From the NCBI GenBank assembly GCA_036873135.1, contig JAPTYO010000009.1:33248756-33312755 (forward strand): DNA of 64,000 nucleotides. The letters are read 5' to 3'. Source of the DNA: Clarkia xantiana subsp. parviflora. Its lineage: Eukaryota; Streptophyta; Magnoliopsida; Myrtales; Onagraceae. The notes beneath the pieces are model-generated. The model was not told the DNA's origin, ran no database searches, and worked only from the letters and a program-made list of their open reading frames with translations. Shown here piece by piece: positions 11,858-25,716 of this stretch (position 1 is the stretch's first letter; each line of letters starts with the position of its first letter). The translations under genes and the position numbers were made by a program.

Positions 11858-14558
11858 ATGTCTGGTAAGGGATTCCTCTTTGTTGCTTGTTCGTCTTTTC
11901 CTTGTTTACAGCTTTCCAAGAGTCCCACTGTGTTTTTCTTGCGATGGTTGCTTTTCAGACAGCGGGTCCAGCTCTGAGGGGAGAAAACCTTTTCACTTTG
12001 ATTATGCTCTGAATGAGATCTCCAATACTGCTTATGATGCAGCCCTCCGAGAGGGTTGTATCACTATTACCTGGGAACCCCGTTTCCCCTATCCTTGGCC
12101 TCGCCCCTCGAGTAACCCTGAGGTTACTCGTCCCCAAGAAGGGGAGGTATTTGTCTCTACGGGACAGGTATCAGTGGGGATCAGATTCCCCTTTTGTGGT
12201 AATCTGATCGAGATGTGCCATCATTACAAAACACACCCCACTACCTTTTCTCCCCATGCCATCCGCCTCTGGAACGCCTTTCAAGTTCTCTGCTTCCGAT
12301 AGAAGTGGGTCTACAGCCTCCAGCTCTTCAGAACCTTCTATGGGATGAAGTGCAACGAGGCGGGGGTTTGTGCTTTCTACCCTCGGATGCCCAAGTGGAG
12401 TAAGCAGCAGCTTGCCCGGTGTGGCTGGACCAATGACACCTGGAAGGTGGTCAAGGGTCGGGGACTCCTGGTTGACACGGGGTCCGACAATAGTAGCTGG
12501 AAGAGGAGCTACTTCTTCGTCCGACACTCTTCGATTCCCTAGCCTCGGTGGGAGGTGGTAGCAGATCCTTCGCCTGCTTTCCATACTTACACCGACGAGG
12601 ATTTTGAAACTCTTCAACTTATCCAGCTTTATCGATGGGGGGAGTCTTACACTCCCCTCAACGCCAACTCACTTGTGGAGCGGGACCTGGTGCACGCCGG
12701 GATCCGACTCCTCGATGTTGTCTCTGGGGGGCAGCTCTTCGACGGCCCTTCTAATATGGTCCCTTGGGTAAACTTCTAACTCTTCTTTGTTTACTGTTTG
12801 CAGCCAAGAAGGTATCTGTGCTGACCGATCTATTCCTTAAGCAGGGGGAGACTGATGCTGTCCGCCCCTCGCAGAAGAGGAAGTCCGCCAAGAAGGCTGC
12901 TGCTCGGTCGGGGTCTCCTTCAGCGGAGCAACCCAAGCGGAAGCGGGTGGATCTGGATCAGCTTTTCGATGTCCAGAATGCTGAAGAAGGTAAAAAGCTC
13001 CGACTTGCTATAAAATCATACAGGAGGATGGTCCCGAGGGATTTGATACCTTCAACCAAAGAGGCCCGCATTGCTGACGTTAATCGGATCCTTCGAGGCG
13101 AAAATCCACGCGTTCTAAAGGCGGGCTACTACCATTATCAGGGGAAGGATCAATACGTCTCCCGACGTATCATTTGGTGTAAGAATCCTGATGAACTCCC
13201 TGATTACAATTCTAAAGCTTCTCATCCTCCAGGTGCAGGTCGCTCGGGAGCTCCATCGGGTGCCACAGCTTCCGCGGATGCACCATCTTCAGCGGAGGTG
13301 CCTCCCTCGGCTGGGGAGAAGGCTCCGACTGGCGAACAATTTCGTCAGGTGGAAACCTTGGACTCCTCCGAGGAGACTGACGAGGGTGGCTCCCTTCGTC
13401 ATCGTCAGAGGACGGGGCAATCCCCCTTGAAACCAACCCCTCAGGGGCCGCCTCCTTCGTCTTCTCCGCAGCAGCGGCTGCCATCGCCCATCCATGACTT
13501 CACTCTTTCCCCCGTTCGGGCCGAGACGGAGGCGTGCCCCTCCACTTATCGTCCTCCTCCTCCTCTTGCTCTCGATGGGAACTTCTACAGGCCCTTCGAC
13601 CCTTCACAAGCGAATGCCCCCTGGACTCCCAAGGAGTTCCGCTTACACAAGGGGAGCAGGACCGGGATCTGGCCCTGCATCTGCTGTCAGGCTCGATCCT
13701 GCCTACTATGCGGTATCTGATTTGTCTCAATCGGACGCACATGCATCGGGATGTCAGGGAGATGTCCATGTGCCGTATAGAGGTAGGACTTCGCTTTTTC
13801 TTTTTGATGATGAATCGGGTTGTTTGTCTATTAACACTTTATCTTCTTGTTTGTAGGAGCTCGCGGACTTCAACCGTCTTATCGGGTATGTCATCGCCTA
13901 CGATGAGTCCCGGGAGCGGGACCGAGGGATCCGCGAGCAGCTCCAGGAGGATCTTAAGGCCTCCCAGTCTTCGCGGGGAAAGCTTGTCAAGGAACAGGCT
14001 GTCCTCGATCAGAAGGTTCGGGACCTCCAGAAGCAGATCGGGGACTTCGAGGGGCTCTTGAGGCAAGAGCGGCAGGAGCGGGAGGCGGCTGTGGACAGGC
14101 TGGTCCAGGAGAAGAAGGCTGCCGAGGATAAATTGGTCCTCAAGAAGAAGGCTCTGGAGGAGCAAGTCGCGGGATTTCCTGCGCAGCTGGCCGAGGCGGA
14201 GGTAAAGGGTCGGGAGGACTATCGGAGGTCCGGGGACTTCCAAGCCGATGCCACGAAGTTCTTTGGCGCGGAGGTGGAGAACACTCTCTTTAATGCGGTT
14301 GAGGAGCTCCACCTGGAGTACGGGGACGCCATCAACTTCGACAAGTCTCCTTCCCTCGCTCCCTTTGCGAAGAAGTATTTTGCTCTTTCCGAGGAGAGTG
14401 ATGGGGGGAGTACCCCCGTAATTGTCGAAGACGCTTCTGAACTTCCAAGTGTGGACGCCCCGATAGTCGATCCTCCCGAAGCCAACCCTGTGGATTCTTC
14501 TGCTACCGACTCCGCAGACCCAGCTGCTGCCAATGCTGCCGACAAGGACCAAGCTTGA
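11858..14558 (+). pseudogene. Antisense extra ORF (aORF) of element B, four exons, Transposase_28-like plus coiled coil
   Basis: Exon 1 is only 7 nt (11858-11864, ATGTCTG, then GTAAGG). Exon 2 (11959-12767) joins as a split Asp codon and carries the Transposase_28-like region (STGQVSVGIRFPF, then SPHAIRLWNAFQVLC). Exon 3 (12804-13782) has basic NLS-like clusters (PSQKRKSAKK, PKRKRVDL) and a Pro/Ser-rich linker. Exon 4 (13857-14558) is a long coiled coil (Glu/Lys/Arg/Leu heptads, to about 14220) with an acidic Ala/Asp/Pro tail. Introns 1 and 3 are GT-AG and in phase; intron 2 is one base out of phase. In-frame TAG at 12300 and 12540 and a frame change near 13620 break this copy. Role unknown; a nuclear protein is plausible from the basic clusters. 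Similar aORFs are known in Tat-lineage elements. Confidence 0.7.
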
Positions 14559-14739
14559 ATGTTTTTATCTTTAGAGTCCTTGTATCTTCTTCTCTTTTGT
14601 CATCGTCGGGCCCTCGAGCCCTTATCAATATCAGACTTTTTTAGTTCTGATTCTGTCGTTGCACTTCTTCGAGTGACTTTACTATACGTGCTTAGGTCGA
14701 AACCTCGACACTTAAGACATTCTCGTACGTCCTTCCCGA

Positions 14740-15360
14740 CGATTTAATAATTTGCACCACTTAAAGCGACTTAGTTTCGTACATCACTTAAGACGACTTA
14801 ATTATTACTTAGGATAAACCTAAAGATCGTGCACCACTCAAGGCGACTTAGTATCGTGCACCACTTAAGGCGACTTTTTGACACTTAGAATAAATCTAAA
14901 GATCGTGCACCACTCAAGGCGACTTAGTATCGTGCACCACTCAAGGCGACTTTATATTGTGCACCACTTAAGGCGACTTTTTGATACTTAGAATAAATCT
15001 AAGGATTGTGCACCACTTAAGGCGACTTAGCCCCATGCATCACTTAAGACAACTTTTCTCGTGCACCACTGAAGGCGACTTTCTCGTGCACCACTCAAGG
15101 CGACTTTAACACTTAGCATAAATCTAAGAATAACTCTGATTGGAAGTAACCTCTTTATTTATTGATGGCATAAAATTGGCTTACATCGAATTAAACGATA
15201 AACAACATACACCACTTAAGGCGATTTTACATCAGGCACCACTTAAGGCGACTTTCATCGGGCACCACTTAAGGCGACTTTCATCGGGCACCACTTAAGG
15301 CGACTTTCATCGGGCACCACTTAAGGCGACTTTCATCGGGCACCACTTAAGGCGACTTTT
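14740..15360. repeat. Tandem array, 26-bp core unit (element B)
   Basis: Repeats of 'CACCACTTAAGGCGACTT'. The right part (15215-15360) is a clean 26-bp array (ACTTAAGGCG at 15241, 15267, 15293...). The left part mixes longer 30-60-bp spacers ending 'TTAGAATAAATCTAAG'. It sits between the end of pol and the end of the aORF, so it separates two convergent genes. Confidence 0.9.
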
Positions 15361-15362
15361 CT

Positions 15363-18300
15363 TCAAGCATGGTGTTTCTTCAAGTGTTCGCCACTAAAAG
15401 AATGCTTTAATATTCTGCCATCTAGGTCTTCCAACTTGTACGCATTTGGAGCTGGCATCCCCACGACCTTATAAGGTCCTTCCCATTTTGGTGACATCTT
15501 GTTGATTCGATCCAAAAGGGTGAACTCGTTGCGACGCCAAACCAGCTCCCCGACGAAGAACTGTCGGGACTTCACTCGCCGATTGTAGTACCTGGTCGTC
15601 GCCAATCGCATTCGAGCTTGGACTTCATCGGCTTCCCGCCTCTTCTCTTCGAGTAAGTCCAAGTCTAGACGTCTCACTTCATCGTTCGTCAGGGGCTCGT
15701 AATATCTCATCCGATGGGACGCCACAACTACCTCCACAGGGGCGACAGCTTCCGTGCCATAAACGAGGCCAAACGGAGTCTCCCCCGTTGATCGTTTGGG
15801 TGTCGTTCTAACAGCCCCAAGCACGTTTTCCAGTTCGTTCAGCCACTTGCCCTTCAAGGCATAGACCCTCTTCTTTAGGCCATCCATCACAATTTTGTTG
15901 GCTGATTCCACCTGGCCGTTAGTCTGAGGATGGCGTACAGAAGCAGTCCGATGCTCGATGTTCAACTCCTCCAGATACTCCCTCACCTAAGAGCCGTTAA
16001 ACGGTGGACCATTGTCGCTGATCACCACCTTAGGAATCCCGTATCTGGACACGATGTGGGTTTGGAGGAACTTGACGATCTGGTTCCCCGTTGTTCTGGC
16101 CAATGCCTTCGCCTCTATCCATTTCGAAAAATAATCGATTGCTACAAGTAAATACTTACATTGTCCTTGTGCTTGTGGAAGAGGTCCCACCAAGTCGATG
16201 CCCCACTGCGCGAAGGGCCACGCGCTCTTGATGGATGTCAGATTAGCGGCCGGAGCCACGATACTCGGGGCGTACCTCTGGCACGCGTCACAGGATCGGA
16301 CCAACTCCGTTGCTTCCTTGCTCATCGTGGGCCAATAATAGCCCAAGTTCAGTACTTTCCTCATGATGGATCGGGCCCCTTCATGACAAGCCGCGACCCC
16401 TTCCTGCACTTCCTTCAGAATCCGATTGGTGTCGGGTTCTGCCACACACTTCAAGTACGGAGTCGAGAACCAGCCCTTCTTGTACAGCTGATCGTCTAGC
16501 ATCACATAATTGGCCGCGATCCGACGTATCCTGTCCGCTGCTACTTTATCATCGGAGGCTGCCCCCGTAGTCAGGTACGCGATTATCGGGGTCATCCAAG
16601 TTGGCTCCTGCTCCGATCTCGCCTCAATGGCACACACCTGTGTTGGGTCGATGGTTGATAAGATCACCTTTTCTAAGAAGTGTACCTTCCGACTTTCTTC
16701 CAAGGGTGCCCCCAAGGCAAATTTGCTCAAGGCGTCTGCCTCTACATTTTCTTCCCTCGGGATTGCCTCGATGTCGAAGCTTTTAAAGCTCTCCTTCAAG
16801 GTTTGTACCTCTCGTAGATACTTCTTCATTATCGGACTCCTAGCTTCGTATCGCCCTAGAACCTGGTTTACGATTAAAGCTGCGTCACATTTCACTCTTA
16901 AGTGGTCGACTCCCGTGCCTCTAGCAATTTTCAGGCCCGTGATGAGAGCCTCATACTCCGCTTCGTTGTTTGTGGCCTTAAATGTTAAAGCCAAGGCGTA
17001 TCGGAGCGGTTCACCTTCACCCGGTGGTATCTACAAAAAGCCCGCTCCTGATCCGTCCGAACTCGCGGAGCCATCCGTGTACATCTCCCAGGTATTTTCC
17101 TTGTTTGGCTGTTCTGATTGCTCTGCCCTCTCTGGTTGTTCTTATATCGGGACCTCCATGGTTGCCCCCTTTACAGGGCCCGCTTCTTCTAGATCGGGGG
17201 CTGTAGATTCTGCTATAAAATCCGCCAATGCCTGGCCCTTGATGGCCGTTCTTGGAGCAAAGTGTATTCGAAACTCACTAAGCTCTACTGCCCACTTCAC
17301 TAATCTTCCCGACGCATCCGGCCGGTTCAAAAAATGTTTCAAAGGCTGGTTCGTCAGCACAGTAATCTCGTGTGCGTGGAAATAAGGCCTTAGCTTCCGA
17401 GCAGTAATAATCAACGCAAAGAGGTACTTCTCAACGGCGGGATAGTTTAATTCAGACTTGGCAAACGCCTTGCTTACATAATAGACGGGGACTTGATTAC
17501 CCTAAACAATCTTTACTAACACAGAGCTAATGGCAAATTCAGAAACAGCCAAATAAAGGTAGAGCGGCTCGCCTGGAACCGGTTTTGCCAACGGCGGGAG
17601 GGTGCGAAGGTGCTGCTTGAGTGCTTGGAACGCTTCTTCACATTTGGCGGTCCATTCGAATTTCTTGTTGGCCCTCAGGACTTCGAAAAACGGCATTGAT
17701 CGGTCGCTGGCTTTGGACAAGAAGCGATTCATTGCAGCTAGTCAGCCATTCAGCACTTGTACCTCTCGATGGTTTATCGGAGACTGCATCTCCTTGATTG
17801 CCCTCAGCTTCTCAGGATTCACCTCAATTCCTCTCTGGCTCACCATGAAGCCTAAAAACTTCCCTGAGTGGACTCCGAAGGCGCATTTCGTCGGGTTCAA
17901 GCGAACTTGGTGGAGCCTCATCCGCTCAAATGCCATGGTTAGGTTGTGCACGTGATCCTCGGCTTGTCGGGACTTCACCAGCATATCATCCACGTAAGCC
18001 TCCATGGTTTCCCCCAGCATATCTCCGAACAACTTGTTCACCATCCGCTGATAGGTTGCCCCAGCATTGATCAACCCGAAAGGCATGACATCGTAGTGAT
18101 AGATGTCACTGTCTGCATAGAACGCTGTATGGGGAGCGTCTTCCTTGGCCATCTTGATCTGGTTGTAGCCTGAGTACGCATCCATGAAACTCAACAGCTC
18201 ATGTCCCGACGTGGCATCCACCAGCTGGTCGATTCTCGGGAGTGGGTAACAGTCCTTTGGGCAAGCCTTGTTCAGGTCGCGGAAATCCACACACATTCGC

Positions 18301-19735
18301 CATTTCCCGTTAGTCTTCTTCACCAGCACCGTATTAGCAACCCAGGTTTGGAATCGGAGTTCTTTAATAAACCCAGCATCGAGCAACCTGCCCACCTCTT
18401 GCTGGATCGCGATCTTCTTGTCCGTGCCCATCAGACGCCTTTTCTGCGTGATAGGCTTGATCGCGGGATCTATCTTCAGCTCGTGTACGATCACATCGGG
18501 GCTGATTCCTGGCATATCGCTGGGGGACCAGGCAAACAGCTCCTTGAACTCCTTCAATAATTCAATTAATTTATGGGCTGTCTCTTCAGTCAGGGCAGAC
18601 CCGATTTTCACCTTCCTCTGGGGTCCGTCGATCTCGACTTCTTTCAGATCTTCTACGGGGGCGGGACGCCCAAACTCTTCTCTAGGATCCGTGTCTGTCT
18701 GAAGGACAGTCATGGCCTCTCGTCTCCTCCTTCGGGTGGCGTTAACATAACATTTTCGAGAAGCCACCTGGTCGCCTTTAACCTCTCCGACTCCATGGTC
18801 GGTCGGGAACTTCATCTTCTGGTGTATCGTCGAGGCAACCGCCATCAGGGGGTTAATGGTGGTTCTTCCGATGATCGCGTTGTAGGTCCCCGCGGAATCG
18901 ACTACCACGAACTCCACGTTCCTTCTTTCTGATTTCCACCCGCTACCAAACTCCACCGGTAAGGTGATTACTCCTAGCGGATAGGAGGTTGAGCCAGAGA
19001 ACCCGACCATCGGGAAGTTTGCCTCCTTTAGATCTTTCTTCGTTTTCCCCATAGCCTCCAGCGCGTCCATGAATAGAATGTCGGAGGAGCTCCCTCCGTC
19101 GATTAGAATTCTCTTCATTTCGAACCCGTCTACATCCAAGGTTACCACCAAGGCATCGTCGTGCGGAGTCTCCACGCCTATGAGGTCTTCCGACGAAAAG
19201 GAGATTACCATCTCTTCTTTCAAGGTCCAGGATCGGGACCTCTTACCCAACACCACCGCCGTAGGGATTCTAGAGGCATAGACCTCTCGGGCGGATGAAG
19301 TATCACCTCCAGCAGCAAATCCTCCGTGGATCACATTGATAGTGCCCCGTTTCTCCTTGCGAGCACCGGATGACTCTGGATCGGTTCTCTTCTTCTTTGG
19401 GGACCGATCGCGGGATCGGGAACGGGACCGCGATCGAGACCGAGAGCGGGATCGACACCGCTTATCCCCGACAAATTCTAAGAGCTTCCCCTTCTGGATC
19501 AGCTTTTCGATCTCCTTCTTCAGTTCCCGACAGTGATTGGTGTCGTGACCATTGGCGCGATGGAATCGGCAATAGCGATCTGTGCGAGATCCCAAGAATT
19601 CTCCATCCTTCTTTGGGGGGTACCGGGAGATACCCTGTCGTTCCATGACCGTCAGTACTTCCGCCATGGAACAGTTGAGAGGAATGTTGAGATCCTCCCG
19701 CTTATCTTTCCTTGAAGAGCGCCTATCATCCCTCC
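15363..19735 (-). pseudogene. pol of element B: knuckle, protease, RT, RNase H, integrase (five stops)
   Basis: Domains in order: gag knuckle CRFHRANGHDTNHC (about 19577-19536); aspartic protease RILIDGGSSSDI (about 19100); reverse transcriptase with CVDFRDLNKACP and active site YVDD (17996-17985); RNase H (about 17090-16750, YTDGSA, NNEAEYEALI); integrase zinc region ending CDACQ (about 16275) and DDE core (GIDLVGPLP, VISDNGPPF, NGQVES). It ends at 15363 with no chromodomain. All pieces are in one frame, interrupted by stops at 17742, 17502, 17142, near 17033 and at 15987. In the integrase zinc motif the first His is Gln (VQEGVAACHEGARS). A frameshift near 19735 separates it from gag. Confidence 0.92.
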
Positions 19736-19737
19736 GA

Positions 19738-20899
19738 TCAGGTCGGCCTCAATTCCGACTGCTTCCCTTTATTCGACTTAGGGGGCTCCAGCTCTCCCGC
19801 GGCTATCTTCGACTCCTGGACATTGATTTGCCGTTTCACCCTCTTCTGCAGTGCCTCCATATTCCACACAGCTTTCTCAGCCACGCTGTGCATCAGATCG
19901 GAACCATAGGGAGCCGTTAAGTTCCGAATGAAGGTACGTATGGTCTCACCTTCCGAGATTTCTTCGTCGATCTCTGCCACACTGGCAGTGTACCGCTGGT
20001 AATAGTGTGCCAGCGATTCGTCGGGCCTCTGCACCACCTGGGTCAGGGACCTCACGCTCTTCAATAAACGTCTCCGACCCTGGTACTGCTGAATGAATCG
20101 GTCGTGCATATCTGCCCAGCAAGTGATGCAGCCTGGGGGCAGACTAAAGAACCAGGTCAGGGCCCTTTCTCCAAGTGTGTTCGGGAACAGCGTACACACT
20201 ATATCTTCACTCGGGGCTCTTCCCAGACACGCCATGAGGTGTTTCTGGACATGGCGAACCGGATCTCCTTCGCCATCGTACTCCTTTATCGTGGGGATAC
20301 CTAGCCCAGGCGGGGCTAGGGTGTCGATGAGTCGGGGAACGAAGGGATGAGTGGATCGATCCCTTAGCTCCGACACCAGCGGCTTCTGTTCTCCCATGCA
20401 GATGTTCACGATCTTTACCACCTGGTCGGGAGTGATGGGACCATTCAGGGGAATGGTCCTGTGCTGTACTGGTCCTGGTCCATCAACCACGAACCTCTCC
20501 GGCTGACCGGATGCTCTACCTCTGTCCTGGCCTCGAGGCGGGGCTTCCTGTGCGTTCCGACCCTCTGTTGGCAGGGCCACTTCCTCCAACGGGGGCATCT
20601 CCTCCTGCCTCCTCGCGGCCTCTCTCCGATCCAAGAGAGCCTCCACGGCTGCCAGAAACATGGGCATGGCTTCCGCCACGGACCTTGTCAAGTCTGTAGC
20701 TGGGGGAGCCTCCTACCCCATATTGCCCTGGTGCTGAGGAGCAATATCTTTGGGATCTCCATTGTGCCCCCTGTCTGGGAGAGCTCAGCCGGGGGATGGT
20801 TCTGGTTTTCCTCCTGTTCTGGTACTGAATCCAGATTTGTTGCAGCGGGGTGACGGGAACCACCGGATTGTCCCTGTCTTCTGTGCTTGCCAGCCGCCA
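19738..20899 (-). pseudogene. gag of element B (5' part broken)
   Basis: Capsid/nucleocapsid precursor. The well-preserved part, 20691-19738, has a Retrotrans_gag domain (TWFFSLPPGCITCWADMHD and FIQQYQGRRRLL at about 20170-20060). The likely start is the ATG at 20899 (MAAGKHRRQGQ...), but a frameshift and an in-frame TAG near 20715 separate it from the main part. The end at 19738 runs into a frameshift before the pol frame, so gag and pol were probably one ORF. 20900-20937 is the short leader to the primer site. Confidence 0.85.
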
Positions 20900-20937
20900 T
20901 CGATCGAGTAGAAGGCATATCAGCTTTTTGTTTGATT

Positions 20938-20953
20938 CCCACAGACGGCGCCA
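20938..20953 (-). other. tRNA primer-binding site of element B
   Basis: The - strand reads TGGCGCCGTCTGTGGG, one base inside the 5' LTR (edge at 20955). The same 16 bases follow the E1 5' LTR at 54982, so the two families share a primer type. Confidence 0.85.
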
Positions 20954-20954
20954 A

Positions 20955-21670
20955 TGTTGGATCACGGTGGAACTCCGGGACGGACTTTGACGGCGATCCT
21001 AGCTCCTTCGCTCCACGCAATCCTGCAAGAGGGGATAGACCGGGCGGTGACCCAGAATCCCTCTCCGATGCTTAAATGAGTGCCCAATACGAACTGGCAA
21101 GCAATAATCTCAGAGTATGTAATTCAACGTAAGTGTTCTGAGGTGACCTCTTGCCCTTTTATAGGCGAAGATATGCCTCAGGTACCTGGTGAACCGTTGG
21201 GGGTGGTTAGCCCGTATCCCGCGTATCTCGGATGTGATCCCGCCTATCTAGGCCATGATCTCGTGTATCTCGGCCACACCCCGCGTATCTTGGCCACGCT
21301 CCGTGTATCTTAACCACGTTCCGCGTATCTCGGCCACGCCTCGCGTATCTTGGCCTTATCCTCTGATAACGAGTCCCGACTCCCGTCGGGGACTCCAGAG
21401 TTATTTCATTGTGTCACCGCTCGGGGCCCCTTGTCATCGTGACAGGGCCAATCGTTCTCAGGGATTCGTCATCAGGGCCTACTTAAAGGCTTCTCATCGG
21501 GAGCTTCCAGCTCATCTGTCGGGACCGACTCTGTCGGGACCTTTCATCATCGGGACTCCCTTCGTCGGGACCCTTCTCCTAGGTCATCTTGACCCTCATT
21601 TTGGGCCTGGTGGGCCTGTTTGCCGTCTCCTCCCCGTTAAAGGGTCTGACGGTTGTAGTCGAACCCATCA
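20955..21670 (-). repeat. 5' LTR of element B (716 bp)
   Basis: TG...CA ends, followed on the right by the GACAT target duplication. It matches the left LTR over its full length with about seven substitutions and no indels seen by eye. Confidence 0.92.
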
Positions 21671-22053
21671 GACATGGAGAATACATGTTATAGATAGTCT
21701 TTTTGATGATGATGATGAAAACACTAAACACAGATCAGCTAATTAAGAATTCTCCACATATTTTGAAGTTGGAATAATATATGTGCATGTGAGAAGAAAC
21801 TTCCGAGTAGAAGAAGGTTGAAAGATAAAATGTAGGGGACGTGGAAACTGGAATCTATCTGTATATTAATAATGGAACCCTAATGAAGGATTAACATGCA
21901 GAGAAAGTATTAAAAAAATACTAGAGAGATTCTGTTGTCTCCTGGGATATCTCCAATCATAGAGAGAAAATAAATTCATTCTTCACACTCGCTTCCCACG
22001 ATTCTAATTAATTATGCAAATAATAATTCATTAAAGAAGTAACAAATAAGGGC

Positions 22054-22063
22054 TATATATATA
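22054..22063 (+). promoter_or_regulatory. TATA box of the peroxidase gene
   Basis: TATATATATA, 98 bp upstream of the ATG at 22161, in the only host-like promoter between element B and the gene. A start site near 22085-22095 would give a leader of about 70 bases. Confidence 0.6.
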
Positions 22064-22160
22064 GCTTTTAGGACCTTGTTCCTTCCATACAAAATACAGT
22101 AAAAACCTATAGAACAATACAGGAAGGCATAAGTTAAGTGTTGAAGACTAGATATAAGAA

Positions 22161-24189
<2,029 letters not shown>

Positions 24190-24556
24190 TCCATCCATCA
24201 TTTTCTTATTCCTACCACCTAATTAAGTACATCCTAAGTTTTTTTTTTTTTTTTAATTCCATTATTTATTATTATGTATGCATGCATTACGCCATGTATT
24301 TTTCTTTAGCTTCTATTTTATGTAATGTAATTTCTTTTAAGTGGAATCTTTCTTTCTTGGAGTTCTGACACTAGAAACAAACTAGATAGCTTAGCACCTC
24401 TAATATCAAAAACTTCAATGGTAATCCATGCATAAATAAATATACACCGATATCTACTACATCTATAAATTAATCACTGATCGTCACTCTTAAAAGTTGT
24501 GACCTGACCTCAAAAGCTGCATCCCCGATAAGAACACTAAAACTTTCGTGGTACAG
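24190..24556. other. 3' flank of the peroxidase gene
   Basis: AT-rich, with a T run at about 24239-24254 and AATTAA/AATAAA-like words that could serve polyadenylation. No gene or repeat family recognised. Confidence 0.4.
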
Positions 24557-24881
24557 CACTACAAGAAAAAGCATAACTACATACGTGTGAAATTGGTGTG
24601 CAAATAAGTTTACAAACCAAAATTATCAATGTGTAATGTAGAGGTGGTAATCAGGGTGGAATTTTTTCAGTATGCATTCGGTTTGTAATTTTTTACACAT
24701 TGAAATTTCGGTCACCACCAATTGGGGCCGCCGGCCCCGATTAAGGGCTCCAATCAGGTCCGGCGGCCTCAGTCGGTGGCGGCCGGCCCCGATTTAGGTG
24801 GCCACCACCAATTGGGGCCGGCCACCACCAACTGGGGTGGTTTTCGGCCCCAAGCGGTGGTGCCGGTGCCATGGGGTAGTG
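24557..24881. mobile_element. Truncated CACTA element, one end only
   Basis: Starts CACTACAAGAAAAAGC, a typical plant CACTA terminus, with subterminal inverted words (TTTACAAACC, GGTTTGTAATTTTTTACAC). It then becomes GC-rich with GGGGCCGGCCACCACCAA-type inverted repeats. The other end (TTTTTCTTGTAGTG) is not seen. It is cut at about 24882 by copia C0 sequence. Confidence 0.5.
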
Positions 24882-25716
24882 GAAATTATTTTATATAATT
24901 AATAATCCTTGGAGGCTAAGTTAAGTTTTAAGTGGAATTTATAACCCTACTTAGCCCATAAGATTATTTCGGTCCTACCCTAAGTGATTAGTGGGCCGGT
25001 CCAATTTGTTAAACCGGATAGGAATAATACCAAACCGGATTTTCTTAATCAGTTCGACCTAGCCGGGTTGGGTCGAACCGGGATAACTAAGTCAACCTAA
25101 CCGAACGGTTTTTGTTTGTTGAACCGAACCCTAATTTTATTGGACCGGTTCGGACCGAACCAGATTTTTAAAAATCAAACCGAACCGATCCAGATTTACT
25201 GGACTGAACCGAACCGGCCCGAAATTGACTGAACCGAACCAGATTTTTCAAAATCGAAATCAAGTCAATTAATAAAATGGGATGGTCAAGTTTTAAAATC
25301 CAAATTTTTTTTTTAACTTTAATTGGTCTACACAGTGCTCGAATGTTTAAAACTTTCATATTTTTCTATTAAACCTTAATGCCTAGTTTTAACTATGGTG
25401 ATGGATCTCGGAAATGCATAATTTAGGGACTGAATTAATTAGAGGGCTGAATTTCAATTGTATTTACTTTTCATCACATATATTTATTAGAACTGTTGTC
25501 TTGACTACATCAAGCTAGCTGGATGTTGGGGGCGGAGCCCTGGTTAATTATATGGTTTGCGCATTAGCACATACATGCTGTGATGGTTGTGATTGCCTAA
25601 GATTCACGTCTAGAAACACGCGTGATTAATTGTAAGCATGAATTTCAAGTCAACCCCTAATATTTTAAATTTTTTAAAAACAAAAGCCAGTCGCCAATAT
25701 GCATGACTGAAGTCGA

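Larger units (their letters stand above)
10591..21670 (-). mobile_element. Element B: complete Ty3/gypsy Tat-lineage retrotransposon
   Basis: An 11.1-kb insertion with two 716-bp LTRs (10591-11306 and 20955-21670), both TGTTGG...ATCA on the + strand. It is flanked by a perfect 5-bp duplication GACAT (10586-10590 and 21671-21675). On the - strand: 5' LTR (right), primer site, gag, protease-RT-RNase H-integrase, a 26-bp tandem array, then an aORF in the opposite direction, polypurine tract and 3' LTR (left). No chromodomain follows the integrase, as expected outside the chromovirus lineage. About seven LTR differences by eye indicate a fairly young insertion, but pol has five stops. Its 5' LTR edge is 490 bp upstream of the peroxidase ATG and transcribes away from it. 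Confidence 0.93.

Noticed and set aside
13212..14552. Long open frames on the - strand (e.g. 13839-14552)
   Set aside because: Antisense of the aORF coiled-coil exon; Leu/Arg-rich composition reflects the heptad codons.
16510..17385. 291-codon open frame on the + strand
   Set aside because: Exact antisense shadow of element B pol (RNase H/integrase), with no family features.
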